Shown here: positions 24,720 to 38,944 of the stretch, in pieces
Layout of the letters: every line of letters begins with the position of its first letter
Position numbering within the stretch: position 1 is the stretch's first letter
DNA from: Anaeromyces robustus
Lineage: Eukaryota; Neocallimastigomycota; Neocallimastigomycetes; Neocallimastigales; Neocallimastigaceae
Assembly: GCA_002104895.1 (NCBI GenBank)
Contig: MCFG01000065.1
Span: 83,501-147,500, forward strand
DNA: 64,000 nucleotides
Direction: 5' to 3'
The notes under the pieces: model-generated
Told to the model about the DNA's origin: nothing
Database searches by the model: none
Seen by the model: only the letters and a program-made list of their open reading frames with translations
Translations under genes and position numbers: made by a program

Positions 24720-25235
24720 TTAACGTCTCTTTTTTCCCTTTTTCTTTGAATTTCCTTTTTTATTTGAATTAGTTGGTTTACTGTTACTACTACTACCGGA
24801 ATTAGCCGAAGTAGCAGCTTCTTGAGTTTTTCTTTTTTCATCAAGTTCTTTTTGACATTCTGGAACAAGTTCTGATACTTTCTTCAATAATTCCTTTTTA
24901 TTCCCTGTATAGTTAACTTTTATTCTACCAATTCTAAGTTGATCTTTAGGATGTTTTTTATCTTCTAGTACAGCACCATTAATTCCAATGCCAGTAGCAC
25001 TAATTTTTTTTAATGCTTCAAACATTGCAAGAGCTTGTGGAGATTCGCAACAAAATTCTTTTCCTATTTTTCTTCCTTGATCTTTTGTTTTTTTAGAATC
25101 AATATATACTGGATAAATACACATCCAATCTTTAATTTGTTCTTTTAATTGTTCTTTTGTTATACTAATATTATTTTCTGATGGGGTATTTTGATCTGGT
25201 AACGGAAAATCCATATTGTCGATATCTAGTTCCAT
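24720..25235 (-). CDS. SRP19: Signal recognition particle 19 kDa subunit (SRP19/Sec65)
   Basis: A single exon of 171 aa starting at the ATG at 25235 (MELDIDNMDF). The upstream in-frame TTG at 25247 is not a start. SRP19 binds SRP RNA helices 6 and 8 and lets SRP54 load, acting in co-translational targeting to the ER. The core shows WMCIYPVYIDSKKTKDQGRK, then EFCCESPQ and the segment HPKDQLRIGRIKV, which match the family in order. The C-terminal tail is Ser/Asn then strongly Lys/Arg (KKKGKKRR), as in many SRP19 proteins, and probably helps RNA binding or nucleolar import. The lack of introns is unusual for this window. Confidence 0.93.
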   Translation of the reverse strand: MELDIDNMDFPLPDQNTPSENNISITKEQLKEQIKDWMCIYPVYIDSKKTKDQGRKIGKEFCCESPQALAMFEALKKISATGIGINGAVLEDKKHPKDQLRIGRIKVNYTGNKKELLKKVSELVPECQKELDEKRKTQEAATSANSGSSSNSKPTNSNKKGNSKKKGKKRR

Positions 25236-25608
25236 TTTTTTTTTCAAATTATTTTTTCCTATTTGTTTTCTATTGTTATTTTATATTTATTTTTTTTTTT
25301 TTTATAATTTTGTTTTTTTTTTAGAAAAAAAAATAGATTAATATGATTAATTTTTTTTTTTTTTTAAAAGATAAATTTAATACAAAAAAAAAAAAAAACA
25401 TCAAAAAAATAAATTCAATAATAAAAAAAAAAACATTCGTCATCTATTTTAAATTAAATTATAAAATTGAATAATTTATTATTTAAATTAATTATTTATA
25501 TTATTAGATTAAATTGTCAAATAATTATATTGAATTCGTAAATCCAAGATAATATTAATATTACTGTAACTTTTACAATTTTGAATACAAATTTATTTAC
25601 TTATTTGC

Positions 25609-25645
<37 letters not shown>

Positions 25646-25893
25646 TTTTCACAATTTACCTTTTTTTTTTTTTTTTTTTTTTAAATTTTTCTAAACATTC
25701 AAGAATTATATATTTAAACAGAACACCACAAAACAGGTATAGAATATATAATGTAGATTAAAAAAAATACAAATAATATAATTTTATGAAACACAACCAT
25801 TTTACATATTTGATTGGTGTTAATTTAAAATTTATATTCTTTAATGTATTATATATAAATCAAATCATAATTTTAAATAAAATTTTGATTGAA

Positions 25894-25953
<60 letters not shown>

Positions 25954-26281
25954 AATTAATATATATATATAATTTTTAAAATAATTTTATGAAATATATA
26001 AAGAAGCAAAATATATAACATATATATCTAACAATTATTATTATTATATTTTTTTGAATGAATGAATGAATGAATAATAATAATAATAATAATAATAATA
26101 TAATAATAATAAAAATAATAATAATAATATAATAATAATAATGATAACAATAATAACAATATTTTAAATAATTTGTTTTTATTTAATATATATATTATAT
26201 TTTCATTTAATTAAATAATATATATAAATATATTTATATATTACAAAAGTTAATATTTATAATTAATAACAAAATTTTAAT
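25236..26281. other. Intergenic, SRP19 to cyclin
   Basis: This holds the SRP19 5' flank and the cyclin 3' flank. It has many T and A runs (for example 25629-25650, 25660-25682), (AAAT)n at about 25894-25951, and AAT runs at about 26070-26145. No gene is seen. Confidence 0.5.
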
Positions 26282-27336
26282 TTAGTATTGAGGATAATAA
26301 TTTACATTTCTTGATTTATTAATACTTTTTGATGTTTCTATATTATATTTTGGAGATAACGTACTCATATTGATATTATTTATATTATTTATATCATTAT
26401 TATTATTACTATTATTATTGTTTGAGTTATTTAATTTATGATTAAAAATATTATTATTCCGATTAGGATTTGTACGATAAAAGGATGAATTACTATTTCT
26501 ATTGTAGTAGTTTTGACCTGAATTAGAATAATTATTTGTATATCTTGAATATGTGTGATTGTAAATATAATTATTATTACCTCTTGATCGTAATCGTGAA
26601 AAATGATAAGGTGGGGGAGGAGGAGGATAATGTTTTCGCGAATTTTGATAGTACGGATAATTATTTTTTATTTTAAATTTATCATATTTTATATTATTAT
26701 TTTCAGAATTATTGGGAGTATTGGTGTTATTTATATTATCTATATTTAATAATTATAATATCATAAAAGAAATATATATTTTAGATAATTCATATATTCA
26801 TATAATTATTAATATATATATATAATTAAAAAAAAAAAAAAATAAATATATATAAAATATTAATATATATATATATGATTAAAAATGGATAAATAACTAA
26901 AAAATATTAATATATATTAGTATTATAATAATTATTTCATACCTTTTTTTATATTTGATTCTTTATTTTGTATAATTAAAGTTTTTATATCTGAATTTAC
27001 ATCACTGCTTGGATTTGGTATATCATCATCATCATCAATATCCATATCTACTACTTCCCAGTCGTCATTTTCATTTAAAGAATGCTTTATTTCTGATTGA
27101 ATTTCGTTGTTTATTCCAGATAATTTTGATAGTTTTGATGATTTTTCGTTATCTTTTTCATGATTATCAGAGTTGTCAGATTTGGGTGGTGATGATAGTA
27201 TATGTGAATTATTATTATTTTTATTATCTGCGTTATTTTTATCAATATCATTATTCATTGATGATATTTTTAATGGACTAGGTGACTATAGTATAATAAG
27301 TTTAGTAATAATAAATAATAAATAATAAATAAATAA

Positions 27337-27384
<48 letters not shown>

Positions 27385-28871
27385 AAATAAATAATTTTAT
27401 AAATACTAAGATTATTACTTTTACAAAATCTTGCAATGATAAAGATTTATGTAATAAATATTTATGAGGGTGATGTGAAGGACTCTTTTCATTGATTTTT
27501 GTCAGCATTTCTTTTAATTTTATTGATACGTCTATATTTTTCAAAAAAAAAAATTATAATGATAATTAATAATATTTAACAACAGGAAACATTTGAAGAA
27601 CTATAAAAGAATAAATAAAATAACAGCAATAATAATAGTAATAATAACAATAATAATAGTAGTAAAAATAATATAATACAGTTTATTAATAATAACAAAC
27701 CTTTAATATCATCTGAAGGTATATTTAAGTCTTTTTTCCAGTTATTCCAATCAATATTTTTATTATCAAATGATGCCAGCACAAAAGCACCAGCAGCTAT
27801 AGTTTTCGAGGGATACTGTAAACAAAGAACTGTTTTTATATAACTGATATTAAATATTATTTGATATTTAATATTTTTTTTAATATGTTTAATTTATTAT
27901 ATTGAAAGTATTATATATTATTAATGAATAAAATACCTAATGAATTGTTGTAATTATTATATAAAATTATTTATTCATTATTATAATTAAGTTTCAAATA
28001 TTAATTATATATCTTATCATAATTTTCATTTTATTTCTATTTTTTACCTTTCATTTAATAAATAGTTTATCACAGATTCTTTTTCTATTGATACTATAAA
28101 TATTTTAATAAGTTTGATTAAATATTAATACTTTTTTATTAATAAATAATATATATATTTATATAATACCATTATATTTTTTACACCACTTAATACTATA
28201 ACTATATGGTTCTTCAATGTTGAGATCATAATAAAGTATCCTCAATATTTCTGCTTCATAATATAACATATTATTTTTCCAATATCCATATTCCTTTTTA
28301 TTATATTATGTAAATAATTATATTATTATCTTTTTCTAAAATAATTTTATCATAATAATTCATATTTTTTTTTAAATTATTAACCTTTTCTTTTCTATTT
28401 AATTCAAAATAAGGATTATCAATTTTTTTAGCAGTTCTTGCGCATTCATGAATTAAATATCTTGAAATTCTAGAAGTATATTCATATTCAATTTTAGATG
28501 CTAAAAGAATTGCACCAATAGACACATCCCAAGGATTATCTTTAAAGGTTCTTCTCATATAGTATCTGTGAATAAATATCTGGGCTGTTGTTATAGTTGC
28601 TCGTGAACTTTATTATTATTTTAAATTTTCAGGTTTTTTTATGTTTAATTTTTTATTTTTTATTTTTTATTTTTATTATAAATAATAATATTTAATTATT
28701 TTTGTACCAGAATCAAACATACAGTTTGAGCCTTGGTGCCTTAGCTACATTCAGAACAAATCTATTAGCTAATCTTCTCCATTCACGTTCTTTTGTTAAA
28801 GTCATGTATTCTATTGAAGGAGGGTGATTTAATTCTTCTTGATTAAAAAGCCATGAATTTTCTTTACTCAT
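26282..28871 (-). CDS. Cyclin of the K/T (transcription-elongation) type
   Basis: Eight exons encode 532 aa: 28871-28723, 28607-28385, 28293-28170, 28093-28048, 27843-27701, 27531-27419, 27285-26943, 26739-26282. Two cyclin boxes fill about residues 1-270. The first has SWLFNQEELNHPPS, the entry motif of cyclin T/K, then ATITTAQIFIHRYYMRR and ILLASKIE. The second has LRILYYDLNIEEPY and LQYPSKTIAAGAFVLAS. Such cyclins activate CDK9/CDK12-type kinases that phosphorylate the RNA polymerase II tail. The long C-terminal half is Asn/Ser/Asp-rich with an acidic patch (DDWEVVDMDIDDDDD) and a PPPPPPYHF stretch, and is probably disordered. The exact cyclin class is not certain. Confidence 0.87.
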
Positions 28872-30462
28872 AATGTTAGATTAATTACTTCATATTATTA
28901 ATTTTTTATAAATAATTAGAAATTAAAAAATAATAATAATTATATTATTTATAATACTTTTTCTTTAAAAAAGAATGTAAAAATTAAAAAAAAAAAAAGA
29001 AATTTTACATTAAAATTATCATTAAATTTCTATTTTTCTTACTTTTTTTACGAAATAAAAAAGAAAAATAATGTTAATAATTGATATCTATTATTATTTA
29101 ATGGTGTGAATCTATAAGGTGTACAATAAATTTTTGTAGAACAATTTTTTTTTTTTTTTTTTTTTTAAAAATTATAATAATTAAATATATAATATATATT
29201 AGATTAATTTACATTTATTTTTCTTATTTTATTGTCTCATTTATCCTATGATTAATATCCAATATAATTGTTTAAAATTTTATAATTAATATTCAAAATA
29301 ATTATTAAAATGAAAAACAATTATAATTTACTATTTTTTATTATATAACTGTATATAGAATTAAAATAATTTTTTATTTTTTTATTATATATAAAATAAT
29401 TCTTTAATATTTCTTTTTTGTTTTATATTAATTCTTTTATATTAAAATAAAATTTTAATATAGTTTTATTAATTTCCCATATAAAAAAAAATTAAATATT
29501 GTTTTATATTTAAATATTAAAAATTTTTTCAAATATTGAAAATTTTCATGCTTATATTGCTTTTAAAAAATACCTTTATATATTTTTGCTTGTTCATAAT
29601 TTTTTTCTTATATTTATCATAAATATTCATTAGAAAGTTAATAATTATGAAAAGATATTATTTATTTAGGAGAATTATTAAAATTAAAAAAAGTTATGAT
29701 TTTTAGCAATTTTAAAGTATATAATTATCATAATTATTATAGAATCAATATAAATTTTTCTTTAAAATAAAAAAAACTTTGATATTATAGATTTTATTAA
29801 AACATATTTTTGTTAAAATATTTTATTAAGCAGCATATTTTAATAAAAATTAAGTTAATAAATAAATAATAGTTATATGAACTAAATAAAAAAGGCTACT
29901 ACTAATAATACAAATATTCAATTTTGTATTTAAATAAGTATTTCAAAAAATGCTTTTATTGATAAGTAATATTAAAATGCATAAAACATAGTAATTGTAT
30001 ATAATACTAATTGAATTTTTTTTTTTTTTTTTACATATAATAAAAGTTTTTGTAAGCGTTTAGAATAATATTTATGTTCTGATAAATGTAGAAAAATAAT
30101 AGTAATTATATTAAGTTTTTTTTGTTATTATTTTTGTTTTAATTAAAGCATGAAATATTCATTTTATATTACTTTTATAACTACTTTAAATGAAATAAAT
30201 GATATAATTATGTTTAGATATTTATTGTTAAAATATAAAATATATATAATATATACATTATAAACTGTTATATAGAATATTTTTTAAACTATATCATGTG
30301 AAAAATATATTATGTTTTATTATAAGCCACATTTATTATAAGCCACATATATTTAAATGATTTTTATAATATGTATGGTCTGAGTTTTAATTGTTATTTT
30401 CTTTTTATAATTATTTGATACTAGATTTATAAGAAATGTATAAATGATATTTTAATATATTA

Positions 30463-30541
<79 letters not shown>

Positions 30542-30980
30542 GAAATTAATTAATTAATTATTAAATAAAATAAGGAAATAATCAAAGAAAATATTATTTT
30601 TCATCATTTTATGAGTAATATTCATTAATTATCACAAGTAATTTTTATAGACTTTTTGAATTTTACAAAAATTATTACATATATTAAAGCTATTTATGAA
30701 ATATTATTTTTATGCTTAATATTTACACCGGATAAATCTTGTGGCATTTACAGTTTTTAGCCAATAATATTTCAATTTGATTGATTTTCTTAAATTATAA
30801 ATAAATATAATAAAAATAATAAAATAAATAATAAATAATAAATAATAAATAATAAATAATAAATAATAATTAATAAATAATAAATAATTAATAAATAATA
30901 AAATAAATAATAAGTAATAAAATAAATAATAATAATAAATAATATTTCTTGTAATAATATTAATTATAAGAAATACTTAC

Positions 30981-31030
<50 letters not shown>

Positions 31031-32180
31031 AAGTAATACATTTTGTTATACAAAAATGTACATTATATAATTATGTAATAGAAAAATGTTATAAACATTG
31101 TAAATGACTTTCATTTGATTTGACGAAAATACATACTATATATAATAAATAAAAATAATATATTTAAATATAATTTAATATATATGATTAGAATACTGTA
31201 TATATATTTAATGAAAAAAATTATTTGTAATATAAAAACTTTAATATTTGGATGGTTTTGATATAATTTATTTAGATTTTATTATAATTATATTGGTTAT
31301 TTATATTATATGTATATTCCATAATATATATAATATATTAAAAGTATATTGTTAATTGATGTTATATAAATAAATAAATAGTTAATTAATTAATAAATAA
31401 ATAAATATAATATTAAATAAATAAATAACTAAATAAATAAATAAATAAATAAATAAGATATAAACAAATTATAAAATATACATTGAATATTATTTATACA
31501 AATGAATTTAATTCATATTTACTACTAACCAATAATATTACTTCAATTTTTTTTATATATATATTAAAAATTCATCAGAAGTCAAGTTTTTCTCTACTCT
31601 TGTCTCTTTTAATAAATATATAAAAAAAAAAAAAAAATTAATATTATTAAATATTTTAATATTTAATTGTATTTATAATATATCTTTTTAAAACTAGTAA
31701 TAGTAATAAAAAGATTCAATATATATATATATATAAAAAAAAAAAAAAAACACTATAATAATTTAGATCTTTTAAAAAAAAAAAGTAAGTGAAATAAAAA
31801 AAGGATTAAATGATTAATTATTCAACCCACAAAAAGGAAAATTGTTGTAAATAATTCAATTAATAATTAAAAATTTCAATTAATATTGAATAATGTAAAA
31901 TGATTGAATTTTAATTTCCAAATCAAAAATCAACAATAAAGGAAAAATATATATATAATTAAACGTGAATATACATGGTTAACAAACATATACAAACAAA
32001 TAAAACAATAAATATTCGTAAATCAATCATTTATTAATCATTTATTATGTAAATAAATAAACAAATAAATAGCAATTTGTAAATAAAGATTCAATCATTT
32101 GTAGTTAGATTAATAAATGATTAAGATAAATTAAATTTAATATAGAAAATGTTATTTTATTATATTTGAAATTGATTTAT
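28872..32180. other. Long intergenic region between divergent cyclin and PABP genes
   Basis: About 3.3 kb without a recognisable gene. It contains the cyclin promoter side, a poly(T) run near 29145-29166, (AAAT)n at about 30467-30542, AATAAATA-type runs at 30816-30950, (AAT)n at about 30982-31028 and further (AAAT)n near 31376-31455. A weak inverted repeat (AATGAAAGT with ACTTTCATT) flanks about 31026-31115. No tRNA or other RNA gene was recognised. Confidence 0.5.
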
Positions 32181-32350
32181 TGCCATAAATATTAATTATT
32201 AAATATCAATAATAGTAAATAAATAATAAAAAAGTAGTTGCTATAAATATTAATTGTTAAATATCAATAATAGTAAATAAATTATAAAAAAATATTGCTA
32301 TAAATATTAATTATTAAATATCAATAATAGTAAATAAGTAATAAAATCTA
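32181..32350. repeat. Three tandem copies of a 57-58 bp unit upstream of PABP
   Basis: Copies begin at 32181, 32239 and 32296, each starting TGCYATAAATATTAATT and each containing ATATCAATAATAGTAAATAA. They end about 120 bases before the PABP start codon, so they lie in the promoter, the 5' UTR or a 5' UTR intron. Confidence 0.9.
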
Positions 32351-32469
32351 AGATTTTTGGATCAGCCTGAAATAATAAATTTTAAAATTTTAATAAATGT
32401 GTATAATCTAATGTTTTTAATGATATTTATTTATGGTGAATAATTATTTATTTTAATTTATAGAAAAAA

Positions 32470-34403
32470 ATGGCCACTACTGCTGAAACTGCTGCTGCTC
32501 CAGTTGTTAAGGATGATGCTTCTAACAGACCAACTACTGCAAGTCTTTACGTTGGAGAATTAGGTAAAATTAAAGAAAAATATAAATTTTATTATTATGA
32601 AAATATTTCTAATAAATATAAATTATTTTATATGATAGATCCATCCGTTACTGAAGCTGTTCTTTTTGAAATTTTCAATATCATTGGTCCAGTTGATTCT
32701 ATTCGTGTTTGTCGTGATGCTGTAACCAGACGTTCATTAGGTTATGCTTATGTTAATTATCACAACATTGCTGATGGTAAATATAATTATATTAATTGAT
32801 TATTGAAAATTGTATATTGATTTTATTTTTTAAAAAAATAGGTGAAAAGGCCTTAGAAACTTTAAATTACACTAATCTTAAGGGTAAATCCATTCGTATT
32901 ATGTGGTCTCAACGTGATCCATCTTTAAGAAAATCTGGTGAAGGTAATATTTTCATAAAGAATTTAGATGCTAGTATTGATGATAAGGCTCTTTTCGATA
33001 CTTTCAGTGCTTTTGGTAAAATTTTAAGTTGCAAGATCGCCACTGAAAATGGTGTCAGTAAAGGTTATGGTTTTGTTCATTTTGAACATTCAGATGATGC
33101 TGAAAATGCCATTAAGAATGTTAATGGTATGTTATTAAACAACAAAAAAGTTTATGTTGGCCATCATATTCCAAAGAAGGAAAGAGATGCAAAGATTGAA
33201 GAATTAAGAAATCAATACACCAATATTTACATTAAGAACATTGATGAAAATATCACCGATGATCAATTAAGAGCTGCATTTGAAAAATTTGGTAAGATTA
33301 CATCACTTGTCATTCAAAAGGATGATGAAGGTAAATCTAAAGGTTTTGGTTTTATTAATTATGAAACTCATGATGAAGCTAAAAAAGCTGTTGATGAAAT
33401 GAATGATACTGAATTAGGTAGTAAGAAAATTTACGTTTCAAGAGCTCAAAAAAAGAACGAAAGAGAAGAAGAATTAAAGAAACAATATGAAAAAATTAGA
33501 GAAGAAAAGCTTAATAAGTATCAAGGTGTTAACTTATATATTAAAAATTTAGACGAATCAGTTACTGATGAAGTTCTTAGAGAAAAGTTTTCTCCATTTG
33601 GTACAATCACTAGTGCTAAGGTTATGTGTGATGAAAAGAATGAAAACAAATCCAGAGGTTTTGGTTTTGTTTGTTTCTCTTCTCCAGATGAAGCTACAAA
33701 GGCTGTTGCTGAAATGAATGGCTCTAATCTTAATGGTAAACCAATTTATGTTGCTTTAGCTCAACGTAAAGATGTTAGAAAAGCTCAACTTGAAGTTCAA
33801 ATGAACCAAAGACTTCAAATCCGTAATATGCAAGCCAACCAAATGATGAATAACAATGGCATGTACAACAATCAACAAATTTTCTATGGTGGTATGCCAC
33901 ATATGAATCCAGGTAGAAATATGTATTATCAACAAGGAATGATCAGACCACACCAATGGAATGGTCAAGAAGGTTATAACGGTCAACATCAATATCGTAG
34001 AAATCAAAGAAATGGTCCACGTCGTGGAAAATACAACAACAACAATAATAATAATCAAAACCAACAAGCCGCTCCAGCTCAAGAACAAGCTGCTGCTCCT
34101 GCTCCAGCTACAGAGACTGAAACCCAAGTTCAACAACCAACTGCTGGTGTATCTGGTATTACTGAAGCTGAATTATCTAAATTATCTCCAGAAGAAAGAC
34201 GTAACAAATTAGGAGAAGCTTTATTTACTGCAATTTCAAAGATTAATCAAAATTATGTTGGTAAGATTACTGGTATGTTATTAGAAATGAAAACAAATGA
34301 AATTATTACTTTATTAGATAATCCAGATGTTTTAAAGCAAAAAGTTGAAGAAGCAGTTAAAGCTTTAGATGAATTCCAACAATCCCAAAAGAATGCTCAA
34401 TAA
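32470..34403 (+). CDS. PAB1: Polyadenylate-binding protein (PABP)
   Basis: Three exons, 32470-32563, 32639-32776 and 32842-34403, encode 597 aa. PABP coats mRNA poly(A) tails and links them to translation initiation and deadenylation. Four RRMs are present: RRM1 from ASLYVGEL with SLGYAYVNY (split by both introns), RRM2 from [13 protein letters not shown] with [12 protein letters not shown]3 from [13 protein letters not shown] with KGFGFINYE, and RRM4 from [13 protein letters not shown] with [10 protein letters not shown] Met/Asn/Gln/Pro-rich linker leads to a C-terminal MLLE domain ([15 protein letters not shown] ... [11 protein letters not shown]). The length is close to yeast Pab1. Codons are less A/T-biased than in most neighbours, as expected for high expression. 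A TTTAATTTATAG sequence ends only six bases before the ATG and looks like a splice acceptor, so a 5' UTR intron is likely. Confidence 0.97.
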
Positions 34404-36054
34404 ATTATTTAATCTTCCAATTAAATAACAATATATAAACCATTTTTTATAAAATATTTTAAATATTATATTATTTAAATTATTTTATACATATTTTTTG
34501 TTTCCAATTTTAATTTTTTCATTTTTAATTTAATTTTTTAATTTCAATCCAAATTATTTTTTATTTTCATAATCCATAAAAATTACAAATAATATTTATA
34601 GAATTATTTAAAACATCAAACTAAGTAAATTAGTAATAAAGACAATATAAACAATTCTTTATATAAAATAATAATTTTGACTTAGTAAATTTAAAGTATT
34701 CATTGAATATTATGAGAAATTTTTATTTCAATTATTAATTATAAGCTTTTTTATTTTTTATTTTATTTTATTTTATTTTTTTAATTTAATTTATTTTTTT
34801 TGTACATTAAATAAATAAATAAATAAAAATAAAAAATAAAAATAAAAAATTGGCTTATAATACTTATAATATAAAAAACAATGAAATATATATTATAAAA
34901 TAGTTAATACAAAGAAATAATTCTAATTAAAGTATAAATTTCATGTCAATTATATATCATTTAAATATTTAAATATAAAAATGAATTTATATATATATAA
35001 ATTCAATATATTTAGTATTAGTGATAAAAAACATACATAATATATATTAATTACCCATTTATATTATAATTCTTAAAATTAATTATTTTTAGTAATAGAA
35101 ATATTTTTAATTTTTTTTTTTTATAAATTTATTAAAAGAAAGAAAAAAAGAGAAAAAAGACATGGAAATAAAAAAATTTTTTAATGACAATAATAATATA
35201 ATTTTAATTTATATTTATTATTTATATTATTATTTTCATTAAAAAAAAAAAAAAAAAAAAAAAAAAAGTAGAACACGAAACCTTTTTATTTCTTATGAAT
35301 AATTCATTTTTTCATAACTTTTTTTCTTAACATTCATTTTTTTTCCTCATTATTATTATTATTATTTTAATTTGTTTAATTATAAATATTTCATTAATTT
35401 ATTGTTAAAAGTCCTTTTTCATTTATTATTTTTTTTCTAAGTAAAATTACAAAGAAATCAATAATTTATATATTATATATATATATTTTATAAAATCAAA
35501 AAAAAAAAAAAAAAAAAGAAAAAAAAGAAAGAAAACAAGAAAAAAAAAAAAAAAAAAACAAGAAAAAAAAATAGGTAATAGTAAATTATATAAAATCAAT
35601 AACTAACAGTAAACAAACGAACGAAAAAAACAAATAAATTAATAAAAAATAAAGCAAACCAATAAACAAAACTAAAAAAAAAAAAAAAAAAAAAAAAACA
35701 TAGAAAAGAAAGAATTAAAATATAAAAACTCATATTTATAGCAAAAAATATTATAAATAATTTAAAGTTTATGAATTACCTAAATTATATATTGTATTAT
35801 AAAGAATAGTATAAGTGAAATTCAAAAATATTCTTGCAATTATAAAGATAATAAAATAAAAAAAAAATAATAATACATTCATTTTTATTGTTATTAATTA
35901 TTATTTATTATATTAGAATTAACTAATTATTAATATATATATTATTGTTTTATATAAAAATTTATTAATTGTTAATGTTTTTGGGTAAATTATAATAACA
36001 TTTATATTATTTAAAACAATAAATATTTTTATTTTGAAAATTCTATATTAATGC

Positions 36055-36102
<48 letters not shown>

Positions 36103-36762
36103 GTAAAATGTTATTTGTTGTATTTTTTTTATTACTTTTTGTTTCTTTACTATTGTTATTATTATATTATTATATTATTATATTATATTATATTATTTTA
36201 TTTTATTATTTTATTCTTTTTTTATTATTATTTTATTTTATTATTATTTTATTTTATTTTATTTTATTTTATTTTTATTTTATTTTATTTGTAATTATTT
36301 TTTATTTTACTTTTTAGTTTTGGTTTTATTTTATTTTTTGATTTTGATTTTATTGTATTATATTATATTTTTAAAATACTATTCTATAATTATTATATTT
36401 TCTGTTGTAAATGATTATAATATTAATAATAATTTTTCTTTAAGAGTAATATTTATTTTTTCTATTCCTTTTAATATTTGTTTTTAATTTATATATTGGT
36501 TTATATTATTTTTTGCTAATTTATTAATTTATTTATTCATATTTATAATATTTTGATTCTAGTTTTTCATTATTCATTATTTAAAAGAAAATAAATTAAG
36601 GAATTTAAAGAATAAATAAAAATATCGAGTTCAAAAAATTAAACAGATAAATAAATAAATATTTTTAAAACAATAATAATAATAATAGAATTTTAATCAA
36701 TAAATTAAATAATTATTAAAATAATAATAATTAATTTAATTGAATGTAATAATAAATATTCA
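34404..36762. other. Intergenic between convergent PABP and PI4K genes
   Basis: No gene is seen. Poly(A) runs at 35240-35267, 35500-35560 and 35672-35698, (TTA)n at about 36052-36101, and TTTTA/TTATT runs to about 36300 dominate. The Leu-rich open frame at 36051-36317 is a repeat translation. Confidence 0.5.
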
Positions 36763-37929
36763 TTAACACCATGTAAAACATGGTTGATTTTGAGTTAAAG
36801 AAACAAATTGTTGTTTTACTTTTTGATACTGATGTTTAACTTGAGTAGTCATGTTGTTTCCTTTCATTGAGAAACTACTTCTTTGTCTATTATTAACAGA
36901 TGATAAAGCAACCCAATCTTTTGGGCTATTATCCATATTTCCATTAAATTCATCATATTCATCATCACTATTTTCTTCTTCTTCGTAAACTGATACTGGA
37001 GGTCTTTTAACTAATCCACTTGGACTACCATCTATAGTATTTAAAACACTTCTATTTAATACTTCAATTAAATTATAACCTTGTCCACGCATAACAGCCT
37101 TTTGATTTTTCCACATCTTTTCATCAAAATTTGGATCAATTCTAAATAACTTTTCTAATCCTTTGAATGTCTCAATCCACCATGAATTTGATGTTAATAA
37201 TGGTAAGATTGTTCTTGTTTCAGCGCTAAATGGTATTTGGGATATTGGTAAAAAGGCCCATCCATAGGGATATGATCTCCTATAATTAATTAATATTTAT
37301 TTTATATTTTTTTTGTCAATTTTTTTTTCCTTTAATTTATCTATATTTTATTTTCTTTATTCTTTATTTACCATTCATCTGGATGTTTGTATGGGAAAGC
37401 TAAACCATTATCAATAGCAGCTATTCTTAATGATATTTTGATATTACTATCTTTTAATTTATTATCTGGCATAAGCAATGAAAAATTATTTGCATTTATA
37501 TTTTGTAAATCTTTAAATACTATTTAATATATATATATATTGTATATAAATATGTATAATTATGTATAATATTATAATTTATATTAATGATTTAATTATT
37601 CATTTAGTATTTTTGATTTTATTTATTTAATTATTATAATATATTGATATTTAATTATTTACCATCCATTTCTTGATTATCTTCATTATCTCTGTATATA
37701 CGTATATCCATATCATCTTGTTGTATTGGTTGAATATCAATTATATGCTGGTCTATTTCATTTATTATATTCTCATCACTGTTTTCATCATCATCATCAC
37801 CATTATTATTATTATTATTAAAATTATTATAATTATTATTATCATTATTATTATCATTATTATTATCATTATTATTATTATGATTACTATTACTATTACT
37901 ATTACTATTACTATTACTATTACTATTAC

Positions 37930-38001
<72 letters not shown>

Positions 38002-38250
38002 CTTCTATATTGTCATTAATATCTATAAGATTATGTATTGGTATAGTATTATTAGATATGGTATCTTTTGTTATAGCACTTTCAGTTTGGTATATATTTT
38101 GATCAATAATTGATGATGTATCTATTAATGATTCTTTTGTTTCTGTGTTATTTCTATGATTATGAATGTCTAAGCTTGTGTTTGATTTTAACGGATATGA
38201 TTTTTCTTCATTATTTGAATTTATTAACAATTCTTCTGTATTATCATTTA

Positions 38251-38299
<49 letters not shown>

Positions 38300-38909
38300 T
38301 TTATTATCTAATTTCTCATTGTTTTCCGCAGAATTTAAAATATTTAATACTTCTTGTGATTTATTTGGATTATTATATTCAGGAAGTTCTTCATACTTGA
38401 TCATCCAATTATCTAGACCTCTATCTGTATTACGAATTAAATAATCCAATACAACTAAACGTTCAAATTGCCATTGAAATTCCTTTTGAGTTTTTAATGT
38501 CCATTTAAACGGATGTTCTATATCTGGAAAGTTTTCTTTTGATGACAAGCTATGAATTGATGTATAATCATTTTGTGTTGATTGATTTGTCATATTTAAT
38601 GATGAATTACTTTTTGCAATTCTATCATAACCTTCTTTAAAGAAAATGTTTGCGTCTTTATATCCTGTCATAAAAAGTTGAAAACTACCTTTTTTCTTTG
38701 GTAGTGGATTTTTTCCATCGTAATAATCTTGGAGTTCTTTTGAATTGTAGTAAAATGATGGTGATGAAAGTGATATAATTTCTGTTCTTGGTACAATATT
38801 TAAATGTAGTCTTCTATCAATATATGAAGCGGCAGCTTCTGATATATAACCTAAGTTTGGAACTAAACAGCCACGACCTATATATAATATATTTATTATT
38901 TTTTAATTA

Positions 38910-38944
<35 letters not shown>

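Noticed and set aside
25236-25247. SRP19 start at 25247 (MKKKMELD)
   Set aside because: The codon at 25247 is TTG; the first ATG in frame is at 25235.
27302-27418. Leu/Phe/Tyr-rich extension of the cyclin exon ending near 27302
   Set aside because: It is read-through of an (AAAT)n intron after the GTAATA donor at 27418.
27701-27815. Cyclin exon 5 starting at the acceptor at 27816
   Set aside because: Phase fails; starting at 27843 gives IKTVLCLQYPSKTIAAGAF in frame with exon 4.
28872-32180. tRNA or other RNA gene in the longest gap
   Set aside because: No stretch with tRNA-like arms, a GGTTC-type loop or raised G/C was found; a tRNAscan-SE run would settle it.
36051-36317. Leu-rich small membrane protein at 36051-36317
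   Set aside because: It is a TTA/TTTTA repeat translation without normal composition or a homologue I recognise.
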